Source: an uncultured Oscillospiraceae bacterium
Lineage (GTDB): Bacteria; Bacillota; Clostridia; Oscillospirales; Acutalibacteraceae
DNA length: 54,968 nucleotides
Direction: 5' to 3'
Assembly (NCBI GenBank): GCA_959601025.1
Contig: CAUGOD010000020.1
Location: 1-54,968, forward strand
Shown: piece by piece, positions 1 to 9,568 of the stretch
Layout: every line of letters begins with the position of its first letter
Numbering within the stretch: the stretch's first letter is position 1
The notes under the pieces: model-generated
Databases searched by the model: none
What the model saw: only the letters and a program-made list of their open reading frames with translations
Told to the model about the DNA's origin: nothing
Made by a program: the position numbers and the translations under genes

Positions 1-33
1 GGCCTCGCGGATGGCCCGCAAAGGATTTTTCCA

Positions 34-56
34 CGCGGCGGCGCTCAGCCGCCGCG
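34..56. other. GC-rich hairpin after hisS
   Basis: A perfect 9-bp inverted repeat (CGCGGCGGC / GCCGCCGCG) with a 5-nt loop lies directly after the hisS stop codon. There is no T-run on the hisS side, so it is not a typical terminator. It may be an RNA processing or stabilising hairpin between hisS and a gene beyond the window edge (often aspS in related bacteria, which cannot be seen here). Confidence 0.5.
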
Positions 57-1376
57 CTATTCTTGTACCTCTCCAAACAAATCGGTCATGTCGGCCAGCT
101 GCCGATCCAGCGATTTGGTGTATAGGGTGGTATAGAGGCTGTCGTCCAGCGCGATCTCGCTGGATTCCCCGCTTTCCATGTCCTTTAATCGGGCAAGGCC
201 GCTTTCCAGCTCGTTGTCTCCGACCACGATGACATACCGCGCGCCGATTTTATCCGCGTACTTCATCTGCGCTTTCAGGCTGCGGCCCACGGTGTCGCAT
301 TCCACCGACACGCCGCCGTCCCGCAGTTGGGTGGCGATGGCGAAGCAGCGCTGCGCCGCCCGTTCGCCCATGGAGGCGAGGTACAGCTCGCACCGGGGCG
401 GGGTGGGAAATTTAGCGTTCTTCGCTTCCATGATCAGCATCAGCCGCTCCAGTCCCATGCCGAAGCCGAGGGAGGGGAGGTGCGGCCCACCCAGCTCGTC
501 AATCAGGCCGTCGTACCGCCCGCCGCCGCAGACGGTGGACTGGGAGCCCAGCGCATCCGAGACAAATTCAAATACCGTGCGGGTATAGTAATCCAGCCCG
601 CGTACGATGCGGGTGTCGATGGCATAGCTGATCCCAGCGGCCTCCAGACAGCCCTTCACCCCGTCAAAGTGGCTGCGGCAGTCGTCACAGAGATAGTCCA
701 GCATGACCGGCGCGTCCTTGGCGACGGCGGAGCAGACGGGAGACTTGCAGTCCAGAATCCGCATGGGGTTACGGTCCAGCCGCCCGCGGCAGGTTTCGCA
801 GAGCTCGTCCTTCCGCGCGTCGAAATACGCTTTCAGCGCCGCATGGTATTTTGCACGGCATTCCGGACAGCCGATCGAGTTCAGGTGGAGGGAAACTCCA
901 GTCACGCCCAGCTCGTTCAGAATGGTCCTGGCCAGAGCAATCGCCTCGGCGTCAGCCTGCGGAGCCGCCGCGCCGAAGCATTCCACCCCGAACTGGTGGA
1001 ATTCGCGCAGCCGTCCGGCCTGCGGCTTTTCATACCGGTAGCAGGAGGTGATATACGACACCTTGACCGGGAGCGGCTCGTTCTGCAGCCCGTGCTCCAG
1101 CAGGACGCGGGCCATGCCGGCCGTTCCTTCCGGCCGAAGGGTGATGGAGCGCCCGCCCTTGTCATCAAAGGTGTACATTTCCTTCTGCACTACGTCGGTG
1201 GTCTCCCCGACCGAACGCTGGAACAGCTCGGTATGCTCAAATACCGGCGCGCGCATTTCGCGGAAGCCGTAGTCCCGTGCAATGGCGAGAGCGGTCTGTT
1301 CGATGTGCTGCCATTTGTAGCTGTCGGCTGGCAGCACGTCCTGCGTACCGCGGATCGCTTTGGTAATCAATGCCAT
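57..1376 (-). CDS. hisS: histidine--tRNA ligase
   Basis: Class II aminoacyl-tRNA synthetase that charges tRNA-His in the cytoplasm. The 439-aa length is normal for HisS. The histidine-specific motif RGLDYYTRTVFE is at residues 259-270, the glycine-rich GGGRYDG at 284-290 and the class II motif 3 GFGMGLER at 304-311; an anticodon-binding domain fills the C-terminus. Motif 2 (RYEKPQAGRLREFHQFG) is near residue 114. It lies downstream of mgsA on the same strand but behind a terminator, so it probably has its own promoter in the 138-nt gap. I saw no T-box consensus in that gap. Confidence 0.97.
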   Translation of the reverse strand: MALITKAIRGTQDVLPADSYKWQHIEQTALAIARDYGFREMRAPVFEHTELFQRSVGETTDVVQKEMYTFDDKGGRSITLRPEGTAGMARVLLEHGLQNEPLPVKVSYITSCYRYEKPQAGRLREFHQFGVECFGAAAPQADAEAIALARTILNELGVTGVSLHLNSIGCPECRAKYHAALKAYFDARKDELCETCRGRLDRNPMRILDCKSPVCSAVAKDAPVMLDYLCDDCRSHFDGVKGCLEAAGISYAIDTRIVRGLDYYTRTVFEFVSDALGSQSTVCGGGRYDGLIDELGGPHLPSLGFGMGLERLMLIMEAKNAKFPTPPRCELYLASMGERAAQRCFAIATQLRDGGVSVECDTVGRSLKAQMKYADKIGARYVIVVGDNELESGLARLKDMESGESSEIALDDSLYTTLYTKSLDRQLADMTDLFGEVQE

Positions 1377-1400
1377 ACGATGTTCATCCTATTCGTTATT

Positions 1401-1424
1401 AATCTATAGCCAAATCTATAGCCA
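1401..1424. repeat. tandem 12-bp repeat upstream of hisS
   Basis: AATCTATAGCCA is repeated twice back to back, 25 nt upstream of the hisS start. On the minus strand each unit reads TGGCTATAGATT and carries a TATAGA-like -10 element, so it could provide one or two hisS promoters. No convincing -35 was found. Confidence 0.5.
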
Positions 1425-1456
1425 CCCGTGTCCTTTGCGTTTTGGCGCGCAAAGTC

Positions 1457-1483
1457 TCAAAAAGGCGCGCTTACGCGCGCCTT
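1457..1483 (-). terminator. Rho-independent terminator of mgsA
   Basis: A 9-bp stem (AAGGCGCGC / GCGCGCCTT, TTAC loop) is followed on the minus strand by TTTTT. It sits 32 nt after the mgsA stop and separates the minD-mgsA unit from hisS. Confidence 0.8.
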
Positions 1484-1514
1484 CCGAAAAAACTCGTCCG
1501 TATCTTCCGGCCGG

Positions 1515-1922
1515 TCAGCGGATGGCGGGATTGACGATATCGCGCCAGTCGAGGTCGCCCCGCTCCAGACCGTGGATGAGAACCTCCGCCGTCGCGATAT
1601 TGGTCGCCACGGGAATGTTGCGCATGTCGCACAGACGGAACATATCGCTCTCGTTCGGCTCGTGGGGCTTGACCGTCATCGGGTCGCGGAAGAAGAGCAG
1701 CAGGTCGATTTCATTGCAGGAAATGCGGGAGGAAATCTGCTGATCGCCGCCCTGGGAGCCGCTGAGATACCGGGTAATCTGCAGCCCGGTGGCTTCCGCC
1801 ACCATTTTCCCGGTTGTGCCGGTGGCGCAGAGATTATGGCGGCTGAGAACGCCGCAGTAGGCAATACAGAACTGCACCATCAGTTCCTTTTTGGCATCGT
1901 GTGCGATGAGCGCAATATTCAT
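1515..1922 (-). CDS. mgsA: methylglyoxal synthase
   Basis: Converts dihydroxyacetone phosphate to methylglyoxal and phosphate, a bypass of lower glycolysis. At 135 aa it is full length for the compact Firmicutes form. The ATGTTGK phosphate-binding loop, GGDQQ carrying the catalytic Asp (Asp71 of E. coli) and FFRDP are present. The fourth residue of the usual HDPD/HEPD motif is Asn (PHEPN), the position of E. coli Asp101. A strong AAGGAGTG ribosome binding site precedes the ATG. It follows minD by 63 nt on the same strand, a pairing common in Clostridia. Confidence 0.95.
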   Translation of the reverse strand: MNIALIAHDAKKELMVQFCIAYCGVLSRHNLCATGTTGKMVAEATGLQITRYLSGSQGGDQQISSRISCNEIDLLLFFRDPMTVKPHEPNESDMFRLCDMRNIPVATNIATAEVLIHGLERGDLDWRDIVNPAIR

Positions 1923-1985
1923 ACCGTTTCACTCCTTAAACAAGAATTGACAGAAAAACTGTGCCGATGGTTCGGAGAGCCGCCG

Positions 1986-2738
1986 CTACATTCTTTCCAG
2001 ACGCGCCAGCGGAACCTCTTCGCCGAGGACCCGGCGGGCGATGTTTTCAAAGCAGGCGGCGGCGTTGCAGTCGGAAGGGAGGGGACGGCCGTTTGCGTTG
2101 GCTACGGCTACGGCCTCGTCTTCCGGCAGGATACCGAGCAGCTGAAGCCCGGCTGTGTCGATGATTTCGTCCACATCCGGCATTTTCCCGGCCAGAACCG
2201 GAGCGGGGCGGAGACGGTTGATGATCAGCCGGGCGGGAATACCCGCATCCTCCAGCAGGCGGCTGACGATCTGCGCGTCCCGGGCGCAGACCATGTCGGG
2301 GGTCGTGACCACCAGCGCCCGGTCCGCCCCGGCAATGGCGCCGCGGAATCCCCGGCCAATACCGGCGGGACAATCCACCAGAACGTATTCGTAATACCGC
2401 GCGAGACCGGCGCACAGGCGGCGCAGATTCTCGGGCGAGCCGAGCCGGTCCAAGCTGACCGGGGCGGGAAGGACAAAGACGTTCGGACAGATCGGCGAGG
2501 GATAGATGGCACGGATGGGCTCGCAGTTTCCTGCAAAAATATCGGCCATGTCGTAAACGGCGCCGCCGCCAATGCCCAGCATCAGATCCAGGCTGCGCAG
2601 GCCGGCGTCCCCATCCAGCAGCAGCACCTTGTGGCCCAGCCGCGCCAACGCGCAGCCAAGGCCCGCGGTTACCGTGGATTTTCCCGCGCCGCCTTTTCCC
2701 GATGTAACGACCGATATCCTGCCCATATCCCTATCCAT
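1986..2738 (-). CDS. minD: MinD-family septum-site ATPase
   Basis: ParA/MinD P-loop ATPase that positions the division septum at the membrane. The deviant Walker A SGKGGAGKS is at residues 13-21, with switch and Walker B segments VLLLDGD and VDCPAGIGRG. The 250-aa length is slightly short, and the C-terminus (RRVLGEEVPLARLERM) is only a weak match to the amphipathic membrane-targeting helix. The start could instead be the Met at 2726, which matches family N-termini better. No minC or minE lies beside it, so it may work alone or with partners elsewhere. It probably forms a transcript with mgsA. Confidence 0.87.
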   Translation of the reverse strand: MDRDMGRISVVTSGKGGAGKSTVTAGLGCALARLGHKVLLLDGDAGLRSLDLMLGIGGGAVYDMADIFAGNCEPIRAIYPSPICPNVFVLPAPVSLDRLGSPENLRRLCAGLARYYEYVLVDCPAGIGRGFRGAIAGADRALVVTTPDMVCARDAQIVSRLLEDAGIPARLIINRLRPAPVLAGKMPDVDEIIDTAGLQLLGILPEDEAVAVANANGRPLPSDCNAAACFENIARRVLGEEVPLARLERM

Positions 2739-2858
2739 ACCAGAAGTACTTGCCTTTCCGGCGGTTCCGCATAGCGGACGCCGCCCACCTTCCCTAAATC
2801 ATACCATATTCCTTGGACTTAGACAACTGGTAATTTCGTGGTTTTTGCGGAAAGAGCG

Positions 2859-2906
2859 AAAAAAAGCCGGCGGTTTTTCCGTGGAAAACCCACAGAAACC
2901 GCCGGC
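2859..2906 (-). terminator. terminator downstream of the Cys-rich miniprotein gene
   Basis: An 11-bp stem (GCCGGCGGTTT / AAACCGCCGGC) is followed on the minus strand by seven T residues. It ends transcription of the 2989-3126 gene before it reaches minD. Confidence 0.8.
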
Positions 2907-2935
2907 GGCGCCATGAAAAAGGTCGAAAATCGAAA

Positions 2936-2961
2936 GGGAGCCGTTCTAAGGAACGGCTCCC
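2936..2961 (-). terminator. hairpin after the Cys-rich miniprotein gene
   Basis: A perfect 11-bp stem (GGGAGCCGTTC / GAACGGCTCCC, 4-nt loop) with a weak T-rich tail on the minus strand. With the 2859-2906 hairpin it makes a double stop for this very short gene. Confidence 0.6.
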
Positions 2962-2988
2962 TTGCTTAACTCAGGGGGAAGAATCGGA

Positions 2989-3126
2989 TTAGCAGCCGCA
3001 GTCACAGCCACAGTCACAGCCGCCGCTCCGGCCGCAGCTGCGGTCGTCGTCACAGAGCAGGAGAAGGACGATGATGAACAGAATCCAGGTGCAGTTGCCT
3101 TCGCCGAACAATCTGCTGATGCACAT
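2989..3126 (-). CDS. Cys-rich one-helix miniprotein A
   Basis: A 45-aa protein of unknown function. It starts MCISRLFGEGNCTW, has one hydrophobic helix (ILFIIVLLLLC, residues 15-25), an Asp triplet, and a tail that alternates Cys with Asp/Gly (CDCGCDCGC). A strong AAAGGGGGTC ribosome binding site supports the start. It is a clear paralogue of the gene at 3284-3445. The layout recalls small YjcZ-type sporulation proteins (one Gly/Leu-rich helix), but that is only a resemblance. The Cys tail could bind metal or form disulfides (inference). Confidence 0.75.
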   Translation of the reverse strand: MCISRLFGEGNCTWILFIIVLLLLCDDDRSCGRSGGCDCGCDCGC

Positions 3127-3246
3127 GTGTATTGACCCCCTTTCACGCGTTTGGCTATCGGATGAAAAACCGGCGGAAAGGTCGCAAGGAGGATCGCATT
3201 ACCGCCCTGGTCCGCCCGCCGGGACGGGCATGGGCGATGAAAGGAT

Positions 3247-3272
3247 GGCCGGCCCGGTCCTCCGGGCCGGCC
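3247..3272 (-). terminator. GC-rich hairpin after miniprotein B gene
   Basis: An 11-bp perfect stem (GGCCGGCCCGG / CCGGGCCGGCC, 4-nt loop) sits 11 nt after the miniprotein B stop. The T tail is poor, so termination may be partial and allow read-through into miniprotein A. Confidence 0.5.
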
Positions 3273-3283
3273 GGGGAAAAGAG

Positions 3284-3445
3284 TTAGCAGCCGCAGCCAC
3301 AGCCACGGTCGCAGCCGCGATCACAATCGCGATCACAGCCGCATCTGCGATCGTCGTCACAAAGCAGAAGCAGGACGATCAGGAACAGGATCCAGGTGCA
3401 GCCGCCGTTGCCGCAGCCACCGCCGAACAGATTGCTGATACACAT
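3284..3445 (-). CDS. Cys-rich one-helix miniprotein B
   Basis: A 53-aa paralogue of the 2989-3126 product. It starts MCISNLFGGGCGNGGCTW, followed by a hydrophobic helix (ILFLIVLLLLC), DDDRR, and a tail with repeated Cys-Asp and Cys-Gly pairs ending CGCGC. The start at 3445 is chosen over an upstream in-frame Met (3508) because AAAGGAGGTC lies 8 nt before it and the N-terminus aligns with the paralogue. The function is unknown; membrane anchoring with a cysteine tail is inferred. Confidence 0.75.
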   Translation of the reverse strand: MCISNLFGGGCGNGGCTWILFLIVLLLLCDDDRRCGCDRDCDRGCDRGCGCGC

Positions 3446-3659
3446 AGTCGTTGACCTCCTTTCCTCGGGACCCCGGGGCCGCTGCCGGCCGCCGTGTCCC
3501 GCTCTCATTCCAGTCTATGTGGTTCCCGCCGAAGCGGTTACAGGCTTTTGTGAGGAGCGGGGAAGGGCGGCGCCGGACGGAATAAGCGGGTCGCCCGGCC
3601 GTCCGGGGTATATCCGGGGTCCCAACAGTCCATGATATGCGGGAAGGGAGGAGTTGGTT

Positions 3660-3869
3660 ATGCGTTTTCCAGATACCGGCAAGGGAGTGGTCCGGAAGGG
3701 GGAGGAGCCGCATACGGTTCCCCATAACCGTTGGGAAGGGCGCATCGTAGCCCCGGACGTTCCTCCGGCGGATGCGCCGCATACCGTCGCGCATGAAAAC
3801 CGATTTGGCGGCCATCGGGAGATGGGCGTTGCGGGGACGTTGAGCGAGGGTGAATTTCCGTTCCGATAA
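3660..3869 (+). CDS. possible small hypothetical protein
   Basis: A 69-aa frame begins MRFPDTGKGVVRK behind GGGAGGAG at good spacing. It is rich in Pro, Gly, His and Arg, with no recognisable domain or membrane segment. It may be spurious, since other frames are also open here. Apart from this candidate, 3446-3960 holds nothing I recognise. Confidence 0.25.
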   Translation: MRFPDTGKGVVRKGEEPHTVPHNRWEGRIVAPDVPPADAPHTVAHENRFGGHREMGVAGTLSEGEFPFR

Positions 3870-3965
3870 ACCGACGTAGATCAGAAAACTTGAAAATCGA
3901 AGATTTTCTTCGGAATCGGGAGATAAACGGCGATAATTGCCCAAATTCTGCAATGGAATATAGAT

Positions 3966-4038
3966 TTTGACTTTTACTGACTTTGACTTTTACTGACCAA
4001 TTGCGTATAATAGCAATCAAAGGTCAGGAAAAGTCAAA
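3966..4038 (+). promoter_or_regulatory. three CtsR heptad operators
   Basis: CtsR binds direct heptads of the form RGTCAAA-N3-RGTCAAA. Three sites of this type are present. Box 1 (3966-3982) and box 2 (3982-3998) are in reverse orientation, each reading RGTCAGT-AAA-AGTCAAA on the minus strand. Box 3 (4022-4038) is forward: GGTCAGG-AAA-AGTCAAA. Box 2 covers the -35 element, and box 3 lies just past the expected transcription start. This implies tight autorepression of the ctsR operon with heat or stress induction. Confidence 0.85.
3983..4011 (+). promoter_or_regulatory. sigma-A promoter of the ctsR operon
   Basis: TTGACT, a 17-nt spacer and TATAAT make a near-consensus housekeeping promoter. 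The transcript would begin near 4018, giving a leader of about 150 nt before ctsR. Confidence 0.85.
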
Positions 4039-4168
4039 TGGACGGCGGAGAAGGATTCCGCTGGAGGAGCGTATTCTGCCGGACAAACGGGCTTTTCCAC
4101 ACGGGACAGAGTCGGGCGGCGGGCCGCCCGATCCTCCGGAGATTTTTAACAGAGAGGAGCGCTATTCC

Positions 4169-4627
4169 GTGAGAATAAGCGATGAAATAACCGCCTATAT
4201 TCTTCATATGCTGGAGAATGCGGACGACGGCGAAGCGGAGCTTCGACGGAACGAGCTGGCGGAGGAACTGGGGTGCGTTCCCAGTCAAATCAATTATGTG
4301 CTGACCTCCCGCTTCACCCCGGAGCAGGGGTATGTGGTGGAAAGCCGACGGGGCGGCGGCGGATATATCCGTATTCGCCGGGTCAAGCTGGGGAGGGGAA
4401 GCGCCCTCCTGATGCACATGGTGAATTCGATTGGGAGCTCTCTGGACGCCGCTACGGCCCGGGTGCTGGTCGAAAACCTGGCCTATCAGCAGGCGATTTC
4501 CACCGAGGCGGCCCGCCTGATGGCGGCGGCCCTGGCGGATCAGGCTTACCGGGGCGTACCGACCGAACAGCGCGACCGGCTGCGCGCCTCTCTGATGAAA
4601 CAGATGCTGACCGCGCTGATCGCCTGA
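4169..4627 (+). CDS. ctsR: transcriptional repressor CtsR
   Basis: Repressor of class III heat-shock genes. The 152-aa length is typical. It begins RISDEITAYILHML, has the winged helix-turn-helix with the glycine-rich wing RRGGGGYIRI that touches DNA, and a C-terminal dimerisation region that McsB phosphorylates in other Firmicutes. The GTG start is chosen because GAGAGGAG precedes it and the family begins here; the frame is open further upstream but shows no family similarity. It heads the ctsR-mcsA-mcsB-clpC operon and its own operators lie upstream. Confidence 0.96.
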   Translation: MRISDEITAYILHMLENADDGEAELRRNELAEELGCVPSQINYVLTSRFTPEQGYVVESRRGGGGYIRIRRVKLGRGSALLMHMVNSIGSSLDAATARVLVENLAYQQAISTEAARLMAAALADQAYRGVPTEQRDRLRASLMKQMLTALIA

Positions 4628-4699
4628 AAGCGGTCAATATGCAAAAACCGGAAGGCTGTTCCCCAAAAGAGGCGGCCTTTTACAGAAAGGATGACGAAT

Positions 4700-5209
4700 A
4701 TGCTTTGTCAAAACTGCGGAAAACATCCGGCAACTACCTTTTTAAAGAAGACGATTAACGGCGAAACCTCCGAATGGCACCTGTGTGCGGAATGCGCCGC
4801 CAAGCAGGGCATCGGCTCGATGTTCGGTGGCTTTGATCTTGGAGATTTCTGGGGAAGCCTGTTTGCCGAGCCCTCCGCCCGTGTAACGGCGGATACCGTT
4901 CGCTGCGAGGGCTGCGGCCACAGCTTCCGGGAAATTGCGGAGAGCGGAAAGGCCGGCTGTCCGGAATGCTACACCACCTTCTACGACCGGCTGCTGCCGT
5001 CCATCCAGCGCATCCACGGCAAGACCCGCCACACCGGCAAGGTGCCGGTCGGCGGAAGCGAAGCCGTCAAAAAGGAAAGCGAGATCGAACGGCTGCGCCG
5101 GGAGCTGTCCGAGTGCATCGCCAGCCAGCAGTATGAGAAATGCGCTGCGCTGAGGGACCGGATTCAGGAACTGGAAAAGGAGGGCGACGGCCATGAGCAG
5201 CACGAATAA
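4700..5209 (+). CDS. mcsA: McsA, activator of protein arginine kinase
   Basis: Zinc-binding partner that activates McsB and helps control CtsR. The protein is 169 aa. Cys pairs occur at the N-terminus (CQNC and CAEC) and again around residues 73-95 (CEGC and CPEC), and a C-terminal UVR-type coiled coil (EIERLRRELSECIASQQYEK) follows. The ATG at 4700 is preferred over 4691 because AGAAAGG is correctly spaced from it. It overlaps mcsB by 17 nt, which indicates translational coupling. Its N-terminal zinc finger resembles that of the ClpE-like protein at 40664. Confidence 0.94.
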   Translation: MLCQNCGKHPATTFLKKTINGETSEWHLCAECAAKQGIGSMFGGFDLGDFWGSLFAEPSARVTADTVRCEGCGHSFREIAESGKAGCPECYTTFYDRLLPSIQRIHGKTRHTGKVPVGGSEAVKKESEIERLRRELSECIASQQYEKCAALRDRIQELEKEGDGHEQHE

Positions 5210-6218
5210 ATGGTATCAGCAGACCGGGGCGGAAGGCGACGTGGTCATCAGCACCCGGGTGCGTCTGGCCCGCAACCTGAGCGGGACCCCCTTCCCGGCC
5301 GGCCTGACGGCCGAGCGGAAGCGGGAGGTCGCCGAGCGGGTGCGGGATGCGCTTAAAGAGACTCCCAACGCGAAGGAATACGACTATCTCGAAATGGGGA
5401 ATATGACCGCTCGGGACGCGCTGTCTATGGCGGAGCGCCACCTGATCTCCCCGGAATTCGCCCGCTGTGAGGCGGGGAGCGCCCTCTTGCTGAAAAAGGA
5501 CGAGAGCGTCAGCCTTATGGTGAATGAAGAGGATCACCTACGACTGCAGGTCATGCGGCCGGGGCTGGACCTCGACGAAGCCTATCGCACCGCCGATGAG
5601 CTGGATACCGAACTGGACCAAACGCTGCATTTTGCTTTCGACGACCGGCTGGGCTACCTCACCCAATGCCCGACCAACCTCGGTACCGGGATGCGGGCCT
5701 CCATTATGCTCCATCTTCCCGCCCTACAGGAGCGGGGGGCCATCCAGCAGCTCGCGGGCACCGTCTCCAAGCTGGGGCTGACCATCCGCGGGCTGTACGG
5801 CGAAGGCAGCAAGCCGGAGGGGGCGATTTATCAACTTTCCAACCAGGTCACCCTCGGAATCTCGGAGCAGTCCGCGATTGAGAACCTGAAGGGGATCGCC
5901 GCCCAGATCATCCGGGAGGAACGGGCCGGCCGGGAACAGCTCCGCCGGAATCCCCGGTTCGAGGATACCGTCTGGCGTTCGCTCGGCCTGCTGCGTACCG
6001 CAAGGCTGCTTTCTCACGACGAGTTCATGACCCTGATTTCCAACCTGCGGGTGGGGGTGGCCATGGGCCTCGTTCCGGACGTCGGGATGGATACGATCTC
6101 CGGCTTGATCAGCGACGCGCAGCCGGCCACCATCATGGCGGCCGCCCGCCGGGACATGGAGCCGGGCGAACGGGACGCGGAACGCGCGAAAATGGTGCGG
6201 GAGCGTCTGGGCGGCTGA
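5193..6218 (+). CDS. mcsB: protein-arginine kinase McsB
   Basis: Phosphagen-kinase-like enzyme that phosphorylates arginines on proteins, marking them for ClpC-ClpP degradation and inactivating CtsR. The protein is 341 aa. It shows the VVISTRVRLARNL nucleotide-binding start, the catalytic-loop segment YLTQCPTNLGTGMRAS with the conserved Cys, and RGLYGEGS. It overlaps mcsA and is followed by clpC after 44 nt, as in the classical operon. Confidence 0.96.
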   Translation: MSSTNKWYQQTGAEGDVVISTRVRLARNLSGTPFPAGLTAERKREVAERVRDALKETPNAKEYDYLEMGNMTARDALSMAERHLISPEFARCEAGSALLLKKDESVSLMVNEEDHLRLQVMRPGLDLDEAYRTADELDTELDQTLHFAFDDRLGYLTQCPTNLGTGMRASIMLHLPALQERGAIQQLAGTVSKLGLTIRGLYGEGSKPEGAIYQLSNQVTLGISEQSAIENLKGIAAQIIREERAGREQLRRNPRFEDTVWRSLGLLRTARLLSHDEFMTLISNLRVGVAMGLVPDVGMDTISGLISDAQPATIMAAARRDMEPGERDAERAKMVRERLGG

Positions 6219-6262
6219 TTGTGTTTCTGTTTCCATAAATTAAACCGATTGGAGGTTTTCTT

Positions 6263-8770
<2,508 letters not shown>

Positions 8771-8783
8771 ATCAAATCGCAGC

Positions 8784-8833
8784 AAAGCCCAGGGAGGGCG
8801 CGGCCGACCAGCCGCGCCCTCCCTGGGCTTTAT
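8784..8833 (+). terminator. terminator of the ctsR-clpC operon
   Basis: A perfect 21-bp stem (8784-8804 pairs with 8811-8831) with a 6-nt loop and a short T-rich tail. Its core is nearly the same as the hairpin at 9522-9553. Confidence 0.88.
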
Positions 8834-8895
8834 CCGGTTAAGATAGAGGAAAAAGGGGGAAGCGGAACCGTTTCCTTCATTTCACTTTAAGGCTA

Positions 8896-8924
8896 TTGAA
8901 AAATGCCGGCGGATATAGTATCGT
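8896..8924 (+). promoter_or_regulatory. candidate promoter for the 8969 gene
   Basis: TTGAAA, 17 nt and TATCGT precede the gene by 45 nt. The -35 is good and the -10 is weak; TATAGT a few bases upstream is an alternative -10. Confidence 0.4.
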
Positions 8925-8968
8925 TGTGAACAAGAGGGGAAAGTCGTTCTTTGGAGAAAGGAGAACGA

Positions 8969-9502
8969 ATGGTGGGAAAGACAAAAAAGCGGTCGTTGCT
9001 CGCTGTCGGTCTGCCGGCGCTGTTCCTTTTGCTGGGGTATCTGACATGGTATATTGTCGATAAAAAGGCGGCGAAATTCGACTTCTCCTATCATGAACGG
9101 GATTTGTATATCATGACCTTAAATCCGTATCCGTATTCCTCCAACGAGAGCTGGAGCTGGACGGTCAACACGCTTCAGACGCTTCAGGCGACGCATCACT
9201 GCGGCTGTCTGGTGGATTACGGCTTCGGTCTGTCGCGGGGACAGATGGAGTATTCCCTCCAGGTAAAAGAAGACGTTGTCCCTCAAACGACGATTCTCTA
9301 TTTTGCCAGGTTCACCGGGCATTCCGTGGATGAGAATGTCCCAGCCGAGGTAAAGGGATACCAAGTTCGTTTTTCAGAGGACGGGAGTATCGCGGCTGTT
9401 GATCCCTACCAGTCGGAAAGTCTTGCAGAGGAATACCGGCAATATGCGGAGAATCAGCGCGTTTTGCTGGAGGAGAGTGATGCGTGGGAGGTCACCGGCT
9501 GA
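8969..9502 (+). CDS. membrane-anchored protein of unknown function
   Basis: A 177-aa protein. A basic N-terminus (MVGKTKKR) leads into one transmembrane helix (LLAVGLPALFLLLGYLTWYIV), with the rest predicted outside. No known domain was recognised; the outer part is rich in Tyr and Ser and has a CGC pair. The ATG at 8969 follows AGAAAGGAG, which rules out an upstream TTG. It is a single-gene unit between two terminators. Confidence 0.75.
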   Translation: MVGKTKKRSLLAVGLPALFLLLGYLTWYIVDKKAAKFDFSYHERDLYIMTLNPYPYSSNESWSWTVNTLQTLQATHHCGCLVDYGFGLSRGQMEYSLQVKEDVVPQTTILYFARFTGHSVDENVPAEVKGYQVRFSEDGSIAAVDPYQSESLAEEYRQYAENQRVLLEESDAWEVTG

Positions 9503-9521
9503 CAGCGGCTGTTTCAAAAGA

Positions 9522-9553
9522 AAGAGGGCGCGGCCGGTCGGCCGCGCCCTCTT
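9522..9553. terminator. bidirectional terminator between converging genes
   Basis: A 14-bp perfect stem with a GGTC loop. The minus-strand side continues CTTTTG, serving tatD; the plus-strand side ends the 8969 gene. Confidence 0.75.
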
Positions 9554-9568
9554 AGAGGTTATCCGCTC

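Noticed and set aside
327..1409. Long plus-strand open frame over hisS
   Set aside because: Runs antisense to a clear hisS; long antisense frames are expected at this GC content, and it shows no domain.
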